Shown: one piece after another, positions 31,538-43,973 of the stretch
Numbering within the stretch: the first letter of the stretch is position 1
Layout: every line of letters starts with the position of its first letter
Source of the DNA: Selaginella moellendorffii
Lineage: Eukaryota; Streptophyta; Lycopodiopsida; Selaginellales; Selaginellaceae
Length of the DNA stretch: 64,000 nt
Direction of reading: 5' to 3'
Assembly: GCF_000143415.4 (NCBI RefSeq)
Contig: NW_003314261.1
Location: forward strand, 1 to 64,000
Translations under genes and position numbers: made by a program
Notes under the pieces: generated by a model
Databases searched by the model: none
Told to the model about the DNA's origin: nothing
The model's input: only the letters and a program-made list of their open reading frames with translations

Positions 31538-34500
31538 CTAGTTGTAGTCCCAAGCAAACACGTCCTTGAAATAGTGGAGGAGATCCAGATGCTCTGAGTG
31601 CTCAATGTCCAATGTAAGGACTGTAGCCAAGTACTCTGCAAGTGAAGGAAGATCCTCCACTAAAGTCCAGTCCAAGTCTGGTGTTGAAGTTTCAGTGTAA
31701 TACACTTGGACCTGTACCGGGAGCTCCACAGTAGGAAATTCTGAACTCAAAGAGCTATAACTTGCATGCAACACATCTGATTGGCTTGATTCTTTCTGCC
31801 AGCTATGTGTCTTGATGTCATTTTCCATCTCCAAGAAACAGCCTGACAAAATATGCTTGAAGTTGTCAGCTACTATGATTTTAGTAGGAAGATGTGGGCT
31901 GTGTGACACCTCAGATAGTTGCTGAGGAGGATTGAGTTCGGCTGTGTCCTGCGAAAGATAGACCTAGTTTGGAGTGATTGTGTCATCAAGCTCCATAAGA
32001 GGGAGTTGGTCCCATGCAAGAAACGAACCGAGGAGCCCTTTCTCTATCAAGAAACACTCCGAAATGCTGGATATGGGAGCCCGTACTCTATAAGTGTAGC
32101 GTATGTGATCATGGGATAAGATTTGGATATACTGTCATCGTGGATTCTTGGAACCTTGGGGGATAAATAGGGATAAAATAGCCACTAAGGGCTCTCTCAT
32201 CAAGCAATTTCCCCTTTTTCCAGTTGGTTTAAGGGGAGAGAGATAAGGTGCACTATAGTTGGTATCAGAGCAAAATGGCATGGGTTTGATTCCCATTGAT
32301 TAGTGGTTGCTTAAAAATATAATATACCCTTGATCAAAGTATATTCCTATCCCTAAATTTGAAATTGTACGTATTGGGCATCCATGTGTATGTCCTTCCT
32401 CTTGTGTGGAGTATCCATAGATGAAGGTATCCACCGTGGGACTACGTGGATGACTAGTTGCCTCACATGGAATAGCTAGTCTACACAATGGAAGGATTTG
32501 TAAATTTAGTGCGGAAATGAAGGTGCTAGTTCCCCTTAGCTCAGTAGGGGTTGTTAGTCAATAGTCAATGAGGACATTGACATCTCTGAAGGGGGGGTGA
32601 GTGTAGCACATGTGATCATGGGATAGGATTTTGATATACTGTCACCGTGGATCCTTGGAACCTTGGGGGATAAATGGGGATAAAATAGCCACTAAGGGCT
32701 CTCTCATCAAGCAATTGCCCCTTTTTTAGTTGACTTAATGGGAGAGAGATAAGGTGCGCTACAATAAACCCCGTCATCAAATAAAGAGGGCCTGTCTAAA
32801 GGCTCGGCCTTACTCTCAAATAGAGAGAGTGAAGCTGAGAGATGTCTCGGGCTATCTAACTCACCTCCAACCATGTCAATCACATTGCATGAGAAAACAT
32901 CTATCATATAGATGGTCGACTCCACTACCAACTCGGGAAAAGCCTCTATGAGCTCGGGAGGGAAGTGTGGTGTGGAGGCCATCTTAGTCTGAGCCTACTG
33001 GGCTTGCTGAGAAAGAGCTCTGCCATGGTTGTTGAGGAAGGTGGCACTATGGTTTCCATCGCTAATTTCCAACTTGCCTTTTGTACTGTTGATGGTGCAA
33101 TGGGCTGTGACTTGCCATGAGCGGCCAAGGATGATAGAGTTCTTCAAAGAAGATGTTCCCAGACGTTGGTAGTCAACCATGAGGAAATCCACCTCAGAAA
33201 TAACACCTTGTATTGAGACCTTGACACCACAGCAAATGCCCGTTGGAGGAACGGTGTAGTTGGTGAAGGTCTTGAGCACGATGGAGGAGCTCTCAGTGAT
33301 CTGAAGCTGTGCCGAAAGGGCAGCTTTGAGAAAGATAATGTTGCTTCCAGAACCGGAGTTAACCAAAGCATCCATCCTACAAGAGGAAGTACCAATTTGC
33401 ACCAGGACAAAGAATGGACCAAGATCTCCACCATATCTTGTCATGTCGACAATGTGCACCTCTTGAGGAGTCCTCTTGAGAGTGCTCTCTGGTGTTCATG
33501 ACCATGCAAACTCCTCTAAATGTTGGCAAAATCCTGGGACAAGACACATCATATCTTAGAGTGAAAAGGTGACAGGAGTGTCAACCAGCTGTTGAAGAAC
33601 TGGCTCCAGGATAGGAATAACTGTTGGTGAGATCTCCGGAGGAGAAGAGAGTAGTGATTTGAAGGGGAGCTTACAAGCCACCCTCTGTGTCACTAGGCCT
33701 GATGCTAACGGAGGTTCACTCTCAATCGGCGCTAGGGGATCTGTGGCAGGCTGAGCGGCTGCCTTCTTCTTCACTTGGGCTCAAGTGGCTGTGGTTTGCT
33801 GCTGTTGCCTATAGAGTTCCTCAGCTACCAAAATCATGTTGACTGATGAGGCTGGTGCCTTGCCTTTGCTTGACGAAGGGGCTGCCTCAATTGCTTATCG
33901 CTCCAATTGCTCTTGATATGTCTCAGAACCCAAGATGATGTGGAATTATCAGCAAAGGGACGTTGCTGGACACTTTGGGAAGGTGGAGGCTGAAGCTCTG
34001 GGTGAAGCTTGAAGCAGCGCTGTGTGTTGTGTGTGTTCATCTCGCAGTGAGTGCACCAACAAGACTTAAATCTGCATTCCCGAGCTGTAGTGGCCTCTTT
34101 CCTGGACTCCACCAGCTCCTGGAGCAGTTTGTCTTGGTGTGATTGTTGCTGAAGAATGATCTCCTTCAGCTGCCGCATCTCGTTGGCAAAGTTCTCAATA
34201 GTCAGAGGTGTATGCTCAATAGTGACGGGCTTTGTTGTGGATGGGCGAACAGCTGCACAAGGTGACTCTAACGAGGTGATGGCTTGATCGAAATCAACTC
34301 TAGCAATCCCCAGGTCGACAAGAAGCTCTCTTTCCAGCTTCGAGGCAAACAAAAATGCCTCATGACAAGAGCTAAATGTCTTCTTAAGAAGTTTCCATTG
34401 CAAGTTCCCACATAGACCTGTTGTGAATGCTATGATCCCCTATTGCTCATCTTGGAACACTCTACGATCCCAACACTACTTCCAATATGCTCGAAACCGG

Positions 34501-35206
34501 GTGATGTAGTCAGGAATAGACTCGTGAGCACCCTGCTAGAACGAAAAGAGGTCGACAAGTAGCCGATTTGTGATTTACTTCCACGAAACGTTCTCTGAAA
34601 GAAGCAAGCAGTGTTTGGAAGTCTGTCTGGTCCTCTAGAAGGAGAGAATCTGCCCAAGTTGCTGCTTTACCTTTGAGAAACTTTAAGAAGTCGCGGCAGA
34701 TAAGATCATCATCAACGATCATGTTTGTGGTGCAGTAGAAATCAAAGCGACTGATATGTGATGTTAGAAAGATTGTTCCAACACCTGAGAAGGTTGGCAG
34801 ATCACTCCCCCTCTGCAGAACATGAAGTTGAGGTTGAGCTAAAGGTGGCTGCCCCATAGCTCGTAGATCTAAGTCACTGGAATCTGCCGAGGATGAAGAG
34901 GACTTGGCCCGAGAAGGTGCAATGTCGTACCTAAGCTGCCTTTGGATGATAGAAAGTTTACTCCGTACCTTAGGGCCTTGAGGTATGGTAAAAGGGTGCC
35001 AATTTGTCATACGTCTAGTTTATACCGGCATCAAATACCCTAAACACTGCAAATGCCCGGTCAGGGCAACTGGGTTGATAGGAGCAAGAAGACTGTAGGC
35101 TAGTGCTCAAGCTGTTCAAAGTTGCCCAAAATGCTTGTGATGAAGAGAAATAAGGGTCAACATAGAAGGAGATGTAAGCCTCAAGCACACGTAACCATTG
35201 ACCCAT
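31538..35206 (-). pseudogene. Ty3/gypsy gag and protease, broken and interrupted by a TRIM
   Basis: Gag (35206-33834) shows GVGTIFLTSHISRFDFYC, FLKFLKGKAATWADSL and a zinc knuckle CTHCEMNTHNTQRC. Protease (33459-32995) has ALVNSGSGSNIIF, where the catalytic Asp of D-S-G is Asn. The linker between protease and reverse transcriptase is split by the TRIM at 32095-32763; the frame LDRPSLFDDG stops at the insertion. Several stops (near 34410, 33800 and 33480) break the frame. Confidence 0.85.
32095..32763 (+). mobile_element. TRIM (miniature LTR retrotransposon), 669 bp
   Basis: Two LTRs of about 162 bp (32095-32257 and 32602-32763) begin TGTAGC and end CTATA or CTACA. Right after the first LTR is TTGGTATCAGAGC, complementary to the initiator Met tRNA. 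Just before the second is the purine tract GAAGGGGGGGTGAG. The interior is only about 344 bp and non-coding. Flanks ATAAG and ATAAA look like a slightly diverged 5-bp target duplication. It lies inside the gypsy protease/RT region. Confidence 0.93.
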
Positions 35207-36146
35207 AGGGTAATTGCTGAAGTAGCTGCTAGAGTAGCTGCTGGAGTAGCTGGTAACCAGTAACTAGTAACCAGTAGCCAAGGACCTGTAACCAGTAACC
35301 ACCTTTTCTCACTCCTACTCCTGTGCCTGCTCTAACACCAACTCCTATCCCTACGCCTGTTCCCATTGTCCTTGTTCCTACACCAACCTGTTCCTTGAAG
35401 ATTGTTTTGTTCCCAACAAACCTCCAACAAAGTTTAGCCCAAAAGAGATAAATGAGTCCTCTAGTCTCGATCCTTCCCCATTTTGACTGTTGGTGGGCTC
35501 GTTGGAAAGAGCTCAGTCTCGTCTACCCTCTATCACAAGAATTTGGGAAGAAGCCTCCTCAATATTCCCTGAAATCCACGAAGAGGTAGCCCAGAACACC
35601 AATATTGTGGAAAAACATGTGTATATCACTGATGTAGATTGATATTAAGGTGATGTTGGTATTTTTGGAAAGCCTAGGACCAGGAGCACTTCTAGAAACA
35701 AACGGCAGCCAAAACAAAGCCTGGAAGAGCATGAATTCCTGCTACAAAGATGACCCAATCTAGCCGGAGAAGAAAATCCTTTTGCATGCTGCCAATTTGG
35801 CCAAATCTAGCGCCAAGAATCTTCACTACTCATAGATCTAGGCCAGATCTACAAGCCCAAATGCACTATCTTGAGAAATTGGGTTGAGGACCCAGGCGAG
35901 AAAGTGAAAACCCCAAATTGTTCCTCAAACCGAGCCAAGAAAGATTGTATCTCTTCAAATACTGCACGGCTTAATAAGTGCCATACCTTGCTGGAAAGAG
36001 GAGCTCTAGATCTATCCAACACGCCCAAGATCAAACAAAACCGCCACAAGACAAACAAATAATTCCTTCTCAAAGTCTGCGGCCCAAAAGAAAAAGAGAG
36101 AAATGATACCTTAGAAAATGCTACATGTCACGCAGGGTTCACCATT
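35207..36146. other. 5' leader of the Ty3/gypsy element
   Basis: Non-coding leader (minus orientation) between the right LTR with its primer site and gag. It holds the GGTAACCAGTAAC-type repeats (35250-35302) and no gene I can support. Confidence 0.6.
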
Positions 36147-36337
36147 TGTTGGGGGAAGGAAGGGCACCTCCCCCAACGCTTGCTCAAACATGAGAAATGC
36201 TTCAATGCTCTCTACAAAATGCCCCCCCTTGCCCTTGTGAGGCAAGGGTTTTATACAAGGATGATAGGGAATATTCTAAGGACCAGAATATTCCCTCTCT
36301 CTCTCTCTCTCACTCTCTCAATGGCCACGCCCTAACA
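36147..36337 (-). repeat. 5' LTR of the Ty3/gypsy element
   Basis: 191-bp partner of the LTR at 27434-27620, with an extended CT microsatellite near its right end. The CCAT after it matches the CCAT before the other LTR. Confidence 0.9.
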
Positions 36338-36432
36338 CCATTATCCTCAACTTTTCCCTCTTCTAGAATTTTTCCATGTAAGAAAGCAATCTTCACATCC
36401 ATTTGCTCCACATAAAGATATGCTACACGAGG
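36338..36432 (-). pseudogene. Ty1/copia reverse transcriptase scrap
   Basis: On the minus strand a short open stretch reads VAYLYVEQMDVKIAFLHG, close to the copia reverse-transcriptase motif VEQMDVKTAFLHG. The gypsy element above inserted into it. It is too short for more to be said. Confidence 0.65.
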
Positions 36433-36951
36433 TTGGGTAGTTTTTGAGCTGAGCTCAAGTCAATGAAAGTCAACAAAAGTCAAAGGAAATTAATACAATC
36501 CCCTAACTAGCAAAAGTTTAATGGCACTACCTTAGTTCGTCCTGAACCAAGAGTTTTTAACATAAAATCTAGGTGTTTAAGGTATTCCATAAGCTCATGT
36601 AGATTATTGGTTCGACATGAACTAATCTTTTAGTCTACAAAAAAAGGAAATAATATATTAAACAATATAATTTATATTAAAATCAGAATATATTCAATCT
36701 TCTTCTGCTTCCATATCTAGAAAAGTAGAAATGGGTATAGTGGAATGCTCCTTCACTATAGGCTCATGTTGTATGTAATGTTGTGCCATACGTTCAGCAT
36801 AAATAGGTAAGTGGAATTGACTTCAGTCCATATGATCATCCATATCATCAAGATCAAGCGTGTGGACTGAAACACTGTGTGTGATAAGTGTAGACCTAAT
36901 AAAATAGAAACATTTGAGAATAAATATTATAGATTATTTCAAGCACTAACA

Positions 36952-39900
36952 TCACTTGTCGCAAAATCTCCTAAGAATGTCCTTAAAGGCACCCTCCTTC
37001 TCAAGTGCAAAAACAACTCGGCCTGTCTCTTTTGCTGCCTGCACCATTGATCCAAATCCTGCTGTAGCATCAAGCACAATCCCCTTTGGCAGACAGAATA
37101 ACTCCAACAAGATTTGCATGGCCGTGACCGAACAATGTCGATAACCAGGGAATGCTAGGTGAAGAATTTCCAAGTCAATCACATTTGGGATGATGTCTGT
37201 AGAGCTGTCATATCCTGGTAAAGCAAGAGCAGCATGCTTGTCAGCTCGTGTGGCATTACGCCGGTTCCCAATGTGGCATAGAGCATGGTAGTTCCAGGAA
37301 TAAATCTGGAAAAAAAAAATAGAATAGAGTTAATTTATAAATAAAGAAGTCACACACTTTTCACATCTGCCTGCTAGTGCCTTTCGTGTCCACCGCCATA
37401 CTCGAAAGAAGGCAACCAAATGAAAACTCAACAAATCCATCATCGTTGTCAGCCAAGTGTGCGAGAAGGCCTTCCCACATTAGAGAGGGAGGAAGGATCA
37501 TGACAACCACGCCCTCGTATTTCGTGAAGCTGCTCGTAACCTTTAAGGCTTGGGAAATGTGTTGGGCCTACAACACATTCCATGATGGAGTATCCCCCTG
37601 TGGTGGTGCCATCCCATCAGGAAAATCGAAAAAGATGAAATCGATCTTCCCATAAGGTGTGAGCTGACCCAAACCATGGATCCACTGATCAAGCATGTAA
37701 AGCTCCTGACTAATAGCATCTAAAAGCTGTGTGCAATCCCCAATGAGAACAGCAACTTCCCCAACACTGGCCATTCGGGATAGAGGGCAAACCTGAAAAT
37801 CAATTATTAGAACTAAAAGTTGGAGATAAAATTCATGCTTACTAACCTATTTATGCATCACTGCAGAGGAGAGCTCTTCTAGGTCGTCATTTGTAGCCGT
37901 AGGGAGGGATGGGAAGAATGTCTTAGTCTGCCGAAAAAGACTGATGGCTGACTAATAGCATCTAAAAGCTGTGTGCAATCCCCAATGAGAACAGCAACTT
38001 CCCCAACACTGGCCGTTCGGGATAGAGGGTGAACCTAAAAATCAATTATTAGAACTAAAAGTTGGAGATAAAATTCATGCTTACTAACCTATTTATGCAT
38101 CACTGCAGAGGAGAGCTCTTCTAGGTCGTCATCTATAGCCGTAGGGAGGGATGGGAAGAATGTCTTAGTCCGCCGAAAAGACTAATGGCTGCTCTCTGCA
38201 ACATCTATAAAAAAAAAGTGAAGTCAAGAATGAATAAAATAATGTTCCAAATCAAAGTCCTTACTCTTACTCTCATGAAAGGCTTCATGATGGCCCCTTT
38301 GGGGGTTGCGAGGAGCAGGTACTAGAATCTCTTGTGCTGGAATTTCCTGTACAGTTTCCTCTAGTTCAACGGTATTTGGATTTGGCATCTCTTGAATGGT
38401 TTCCTGAGTGTGGACTCCTAGGTTTAGCTGTTGAACTTCAACAACGTCGTTATCACAATTAGAAAGAGCCTTTGGAAAATAAAAATATAACTCAAGGTTA
38501 ATATTTCCTAGTTAAGTGTTGAGTTTCAAGTGAACCTGGATGACATTCAAGGTAGAGATCTAGCTCGAAGTCCGATGTCGACATCTGCTCCACGAGTTCA
38601 AGGTACCACAGGCATAGCTCCCTCTCATGTGTACAAGGACAGTAGAACTCTAGCTCATACATCCCAAGCTTCTTGCCTCTAGTTAGGAGCTTCTGCAAAA
38701 CACCGGTTGTGTAACATTATGTAAGTCGATACATACTTCAATACTAATTTACCTTTGCCTAGACAGCAACTAGAAAATCAAGTGGCAGCTAGTACCAAGT
38801 CTGCAATTCTTGGCCTTTCCTAGCTGCTAGCTTCACTCGAATTGCTTCAAATACCTCACGATTGTACAACGTTTGGACCTCCTCTAGTGACAGCATGCCG
38901 ATAAACCGAAGGTGCTCAATGTCATGTACCAATGTATGAGCTTGAAACGCAAATTGGTTTAGCTTGCAAAAACACAATATTGGCTAAGTTTACAAAAAAT
39001 AAATTCTTACATGTTGATCTTATGGCATGCCATGTTGAGCTTCACAGTGTGCTCCCGAGTCATTGGTTTGACAAGTGTAACTAAAACACTAATGTGTCAT
39101 TCTTCGTCATCTTGAAACTTCTCTTGAATGCACTTCCAAAATGCTAGCCACCTATAGTTTCCATCAATCACCCAAAAGAGCTTTCCAATGAACCCTGCTG
39201 TCTCCACATGTTGTCCTAAGAATCCATCAAACTCACGAGACTTTCGCAACCATATAGGATCCCATTTTTCCTCAAGTTCAGTAGTCACTAACTATGTGCG
39301 GTCGGTTCCAGGGAAAGTTGGTGAAACGATGAAGGTACCAGTTGTGCTTCCAAACCCGACCTCGGCAAAGGAGCTGTAGATAGCTATGTTGATGTCGTAA
39401 GCTGAGCGTACCCAATGGTTTTGAACCAACCGGCACAAAGGAACTAAAAATCAATGAGGGCCATTCCACGCCATTTCCTGTAACACTTTATTGATTGTCT
39501 GTTCTTGAGCTTGGATAATCGTGTCCCGAACACGATCATTCAAGATGGTGTCAGAATCATGTATGCATAATCCCTCACCACTACTAGCTCCCCCTGCACC
39601 ACGAGCCTGAGGAGCAATAGGAGCAGCTACCATGCCCTCAGTAGCCTCTGTAGTAAATCCACTTACAATGCTACCAATAATGTCCTCAGCTGGTTCATCT
39701 ACCTCGCTGCGAGCAGCCTCAGCAACCGAAGGCACAGCACCCCTACCACCACCAACATCAGATGCAAGTACCCCACCACTAGTACCTGCAGCCTCAGGAG
39801 CACCAGTACCAATAGCCTCAATAACACTAACATCGATTTGAGTGTTCATCTCAACATCCACGTCATTGTTATGCTCATTGTTGCCTCCAGCATGACTAGC

Positions 39901-40020
39901 CGAAACTTCATTGGATACTTGAGATGAATCTCCACTCAATCGGCCAAGCCTACAGCGATCAAGGCGGCTGCCTTTTCCTGGAGATCGAGACCATTAAGGC
40001 TGGCCTCAGTGCTTCCTCTA
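36952..40020 (-). pseudogene. ParB/sulfiredoxin-like domain fused to a DNA methyltransferase-like domain
   Basis: Order on the minus strand: a low-complexity Gly/Ala/Glu start (39939-39451); then SYDINIA-like text and LFWVIDGNYRWLAFWKC (about 39150), the DG-x-x-R-x-x-A signature of ParB/Srx folds; a linker (38977-38498); then IDFIFFDFPDGMAPPQGDTPSW (in part; about 37620), in the place of the catalytic DPPY motif; MILPPSLMWEGLL; HIGNRRNATRADK; and finally GIVLDATAGFGSMVQAA with GRVVFALEKE, the SAM-binding motif. The catalytic block before the SAM block is the permuted order of N4/N6 (PF01555-like) DNA methyltransferases. In-frame stops (TGA and TAG near 39430, 39290, 39100 and 37560) show decay. 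Exons are only partly resolved. Confidence 0.6.
37711..38190. repeat. 242-bp tandem duplication inside the methyltransferase-like gene
   Basis: The segment beginning TAATAGCATCTAAAAGCTGT at 37711 recurs at 37953 with few changes and runs to about 38190. It spans an exon end and the intron next to it. Only the left copy is followed by the rest of the methyltransferase frame. Confidence 0.93.
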
Positions 40021-40662
40021 AAATAAAAAGCAAAACTATTATAACATCTAACTTGTAATGTAAAGCAAACCTGTGGCATTTTAAGTTCAAGTCCCTTGTT
40101 GGAAGTTTCAGGTAGTCAAGCTTGATTTATATCTGCTCTCACAAGAAAAGTTTGTAAGTAAAAGATGTGAAAAATAGATTGTAAACTACAAGAAATGCAA
40201 AGGAAAAAAACATAAGTCACTGGGAGAGGTTGGTTCGCACGAGAATTGACCTCACCCTACCTCTCGAGAAAACCACACGCAAACCAACCTTTCTGAGCTT
40301 GAGTCTCTCTCACTTGTCACAAAAGAATGAAACTCTCTTGAAGGGAAGAGAGCATGGAGATGAGAGGGAGAACAAACAATCAATGCTACAACTTTTGTGA
40401 TTGACTAGCGCTTCTCACTCATAACCACATTCATTTCAACAATATTATTCCTCTCACAATCAATTATACAATTAATATGGGTGGCTCTTTAAGATTCTCA
40501 TATCTCTCTAGATTCTAAACGGTTGTATATTTTGTTAAAATAATTAAATTGTCCTTTGCAAGGACATAGCTAATTAATGCTCACAATACAGAAGAATATC
40601 TTTGTTCTTTCTTGTCAATTTCTCCCCAAATTTTTTTCTAAGTGCTCGAGCAAGGAGAAGAT
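40021..40662. other. Divergent intergenic region of the candidate transposon
   Basis: AT-rich sequence between the two divergent genes, with no supported coding sequence. It should hold both promoters. A short segment at 40220-40310 is GC-richer but unexplained. Confidence 0.4.
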
Positions 40663-43600
40663 ATGAGAGAATTCTATTTGAAGTTTGATCAAGAGCCTCC
40701 AATTGTTTTCTCCAAGAGTGTTATAGGAGAGAGCTTCCTCTGCAGAAGATTCAAGCTGAAGCCAGGATCTGTTAGTTTGGAGAATGTATGTTGGGGTAAG
40801 GGTAATCAGATAGAAAAATCTATTTTTCTCGACAGTGGTGTGGGAGAGAATGGGATTCAATGGGATCTTGATAGATGTACAGGTCAGGAGATTCTAGTTA
40901 CAGGATCTCCAAAACGAGGAGAGGAGAGTGCATCGATTTCACAGCCAACTGTGAAAGGAGTGAAGGATGAAGTTGTTATTCTCTTCAGTGACGAAAGTGA
41001 AGAAGATGAGCTTCCCGACATAGCTGCCCAGACAAGTAGGTGTGTTCCTTCTAGACTAGCTTTTGAAGTGGTGGATAAGGCATTTCGGCAATCTCAATCA
41101 TTACGGTTGGAATTGAAGGAGTTCCAGTACATGAGAGGTGAAGAGTTTCCTTCTTCCTATAATGGGAATATATTCTTCGAGTTTCCACCAGCAAGTTTGT
41201 CAAGTAGGAAAAGGGGTATGGAGACACATCTTGATCCACATAATTGGTGCAGAGTAAAGACGACCCACTTCTCTCATTTCGATGGATCTGTGTCCATAGT
41301 CCATTGTGGTGGACAGCTTCAGTGTGTTGCTGAGAAATGCATTTCTGATCATGGCAAGAATATGTGTTTCTTTGAAGGCTCAACAATCAATCCCTCTAGG
41401 CGTGATGAAGTTGCTACAGGATTTAGATGTCGCAAATGCGGGGCAACACCTGTGTGTCAAGCATGTTGCGATGCGAAAATGTATTATTTTCTTCCATGGG
41501 ATGGATGTTTAGGCAGAGCAGCAGTGCATGTTGGATACCACCAACATGCAATTGAGGAAGGAATCTGCCGTGATTCTTTTTGCAATTTGAAGACTGCTGT
41601 TACTACAGAGGCTGGGAAGAAAAGTGCAGCAACTTCAAAGTGTGTTCAACAGTCTGTACTAAAGGACTATGTGGTGGACATGTTGCTACAATCTGATAGC
41701 AAAAAAGAGTTCACGGAGAATAGCTTGAAGGACCTACTTCGAAATATAGAACCTATGACAAATTTAAACAAGTATAAAATTAACACTTAACTCTACTTTA
41801 TCACTAATAACACTCTTTTTTTTGGTAGAATAAAGAACTGTAGGGACATTTTCTTTTTAGCTCCAAAATCCCATCCAATCCAGATTGAAAGCTTTCCATC
41901 TCGCCCTTCTCGCATCTGAGTTTATTCATGGGAGCTTATTCGTTGGCCAAGTGACTTTGAACAATCAACGCCCTTTCATATTTAAGATGTTTACCCTTGG
42001 TCCTACTTCTGATGTGGACCTTATACAACGAATGAATATGGATGGAGATGGGGATTTGGCTAATTCCTGGATCCATTTTGACCATATGGAATGTGTTTTA
42101 GGCTGGTCAACAATGGGAGCTCATGTTTATGATCACAAGTAAGTGGGTTTTCATTTTTTAAGGATCCATACCGATTTACATTATAACCATTCCTTCTATA
42201 GGCTGCAATGCAATTTAACTATAGCTATAGCCAAATTCAAGGTTCAAGATTTTCAAGCACAAACTGTCTTTTGGACATGTATGTCCGAGGTTGTTGAACA
42301 ATGAACTGGGAAGAAACCCAACTTCTGTGGTTTCATGGTAGATGCAGCTGGTGCTAACTGGTTGGCTATACGACAAGTATTCAGAGGTGATAAAAGTCAG
42401 CCATTACAAGGTAGAGAGAAGAGTTGTGAGTTTCATTGGGCAAAGAGCGTCAATGAACATTGCCAATGCACTTTCTATCACGAGTTCAAGCAGCTTTGTC
42501 GTGAATGGATGGATGCACCAACTAAAAAGGAGCACGAGGCAAAGGCAAATGAAATGTGCATATGGTGGTGTGAAGGAGACAAAGTGCCAATTGAAAACCT
42601 TCCACAAATGGAATGCTGGCTTGCATGGTGGGAAGTCTGAATGTTTCAGTGGGGTCATTATACTCTCCATGTAAGCTTTCTCTCATTTTCTGTCTTGTCA
42701 TATTCAAATATTGCATTTTTTGTAGGATCAACCACTTGATGACATTGCACTTACACCAACAGTTAATCTCTCTGAGAGCAAACAATGGAGTTAGAGAGCT
42801 TTTGAAGCAAGGAAAGGAAAAGTGTCCCTTTATGAAGCTACACTCTCCGACCTCACTAGATCTCTTGAGCAGTCATCAAAAGCTTTGGCTGCACAGGAAG
42901 CAAGGTTTGCTGGTACAGGTCCGAACTTAGACAGGCTTCGAGAGCGGGTTGGTAGAAGGACAACACCAGTAGCAATGTCTAAGATGGTGGAGGAAAATGT
43001 TGCTGAAACTCCTATGAAATCAAGTTATGAACCACTCGGGGACATGAGAACAGCTTGTATGAAGCGTCGACAGACATTTGATGGGCCCAACATCACTCCT
43101 TCTAGCTCTCACTGTCCAGAGTTTGACTACCATTCTGTTCCATGACACCGGAGAAGAACTAAGGAACATGGAGTGGAGGAGGTGCCAATTGTTACGCAAG
43201 TAAATCCAGTGCTAGAGGCTGAGAAGATTATTGCTCGTGAGCCAATTTCTCGTATCAACTGGGTAATTCGAAGAGTCAGTGCCAAGAGTAATGCGCATTG
43301 CTCTAGAATGATTGGGAGTCGAGGTCAGTGTCTTGCATTTGTGCACTCAGGTTCAAGTTCTTCAGCAGTACCATGTTTCTGGGGCTATCGAGATCTAGGG
43401 GTAAAGGGCTGCCAGTCAAGTTGGATTTATTGTTGTGGGACTGATGTTACTCATACAAACCGGATCCACAGCTCAATTATCTTGAAGCCAGATTCTGTGC
43501 CAGAGGAGTGGCCAGTTGAGCGAAGCTGCAATCTTTTAAAAGAAGAGATTGAAAGTCTGGAGAGAGCTGGTTTCAAGCTGAAGACTTCCTCAAATGTTGC

Positions 43601-43973
43601 TATTGATACTGCTATGCCACCAATGTCAACACTAGACCGGCATACATGACTAGCTAGAAATGGGAAGGCTATACAATATAGATCTTCCATTTCAAAAGGT
43701 GCACAAGAGAAGATCAAGCTGGCAAAGGCGTTGAAATGCACAATCACAAGGATAAACTACATCAGTGCCATGGCTAAGGAGTTTGTTGTTGTGACTGAGT
43801 CGTCAAAGGGTATGAGCTACACTGTCAAAATCTGCAAAAATCCATCCTGTACCTGTCCAAATTTTACACAGCGGGAGAATAGGGGAAAGGTATATTTAGC
43901 CTGCAAGCACATCCATTACATTTTTATGCAGGAACTAAACCAAGATCCTAAGATCGACCATCACATCCACTAG
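40663..43973 (+). pseudogene. MULE-like transposase with SWIM zinc finger
   Basis: Exons: 40663 to about 41770, 41884-42138, 42202-42670 and 42726-43973. The first has a Cys-rich cluster CRKCGATPVCQACC. The second begins LKAFHLALLASEFIHG. The third has FMVDAAGANWLAIRQVF and CEFHWAKSVNEHC, like the catalytic region and C-x-x-H of MULE transposases. The last ends with SCTCPNF...VYLACKHIHYIF, a SWIM finger (CxC...CxH), as expected at the C-terminus of MuDR/FAR1-type transposases. The frame has TGA at 42302, 42638, 43143 and 43647 and a TAG near 42792. The family call rests on motif memory; another SWIM-bearing transposase class is possible. Confidence 0.62.

Larger units (their letters stand above)
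27434..36337 (-). mobile_element. Full-length degenerate Ty3/gypsy element with short LTRs
   Basis: Direct repeats at 27434-27620 and 36147-36337 (TGTTGGGGGAAGG...CCACGCCCTAACA) are flanked by CCAT on both sides, a likely target-site duplication. Next to the right LTR, on the minus strand, is a primer-site-like TGGTGAACCCTGCG. Coding sequence is all on the minus strand: gag, protease, reverse transcriptase, RNase H, integrase. A TRIM element is nested at 32095-32763. Many stops and catalytic changes show it is inactive. Confidence 0.9.

Noticed and set aside
32095-32763. Cassandra-type TRIM with a 5S RNA promoter
   Set aside because: The LTR is shorter than in Cassandra and I could not find the 5S internal control region.
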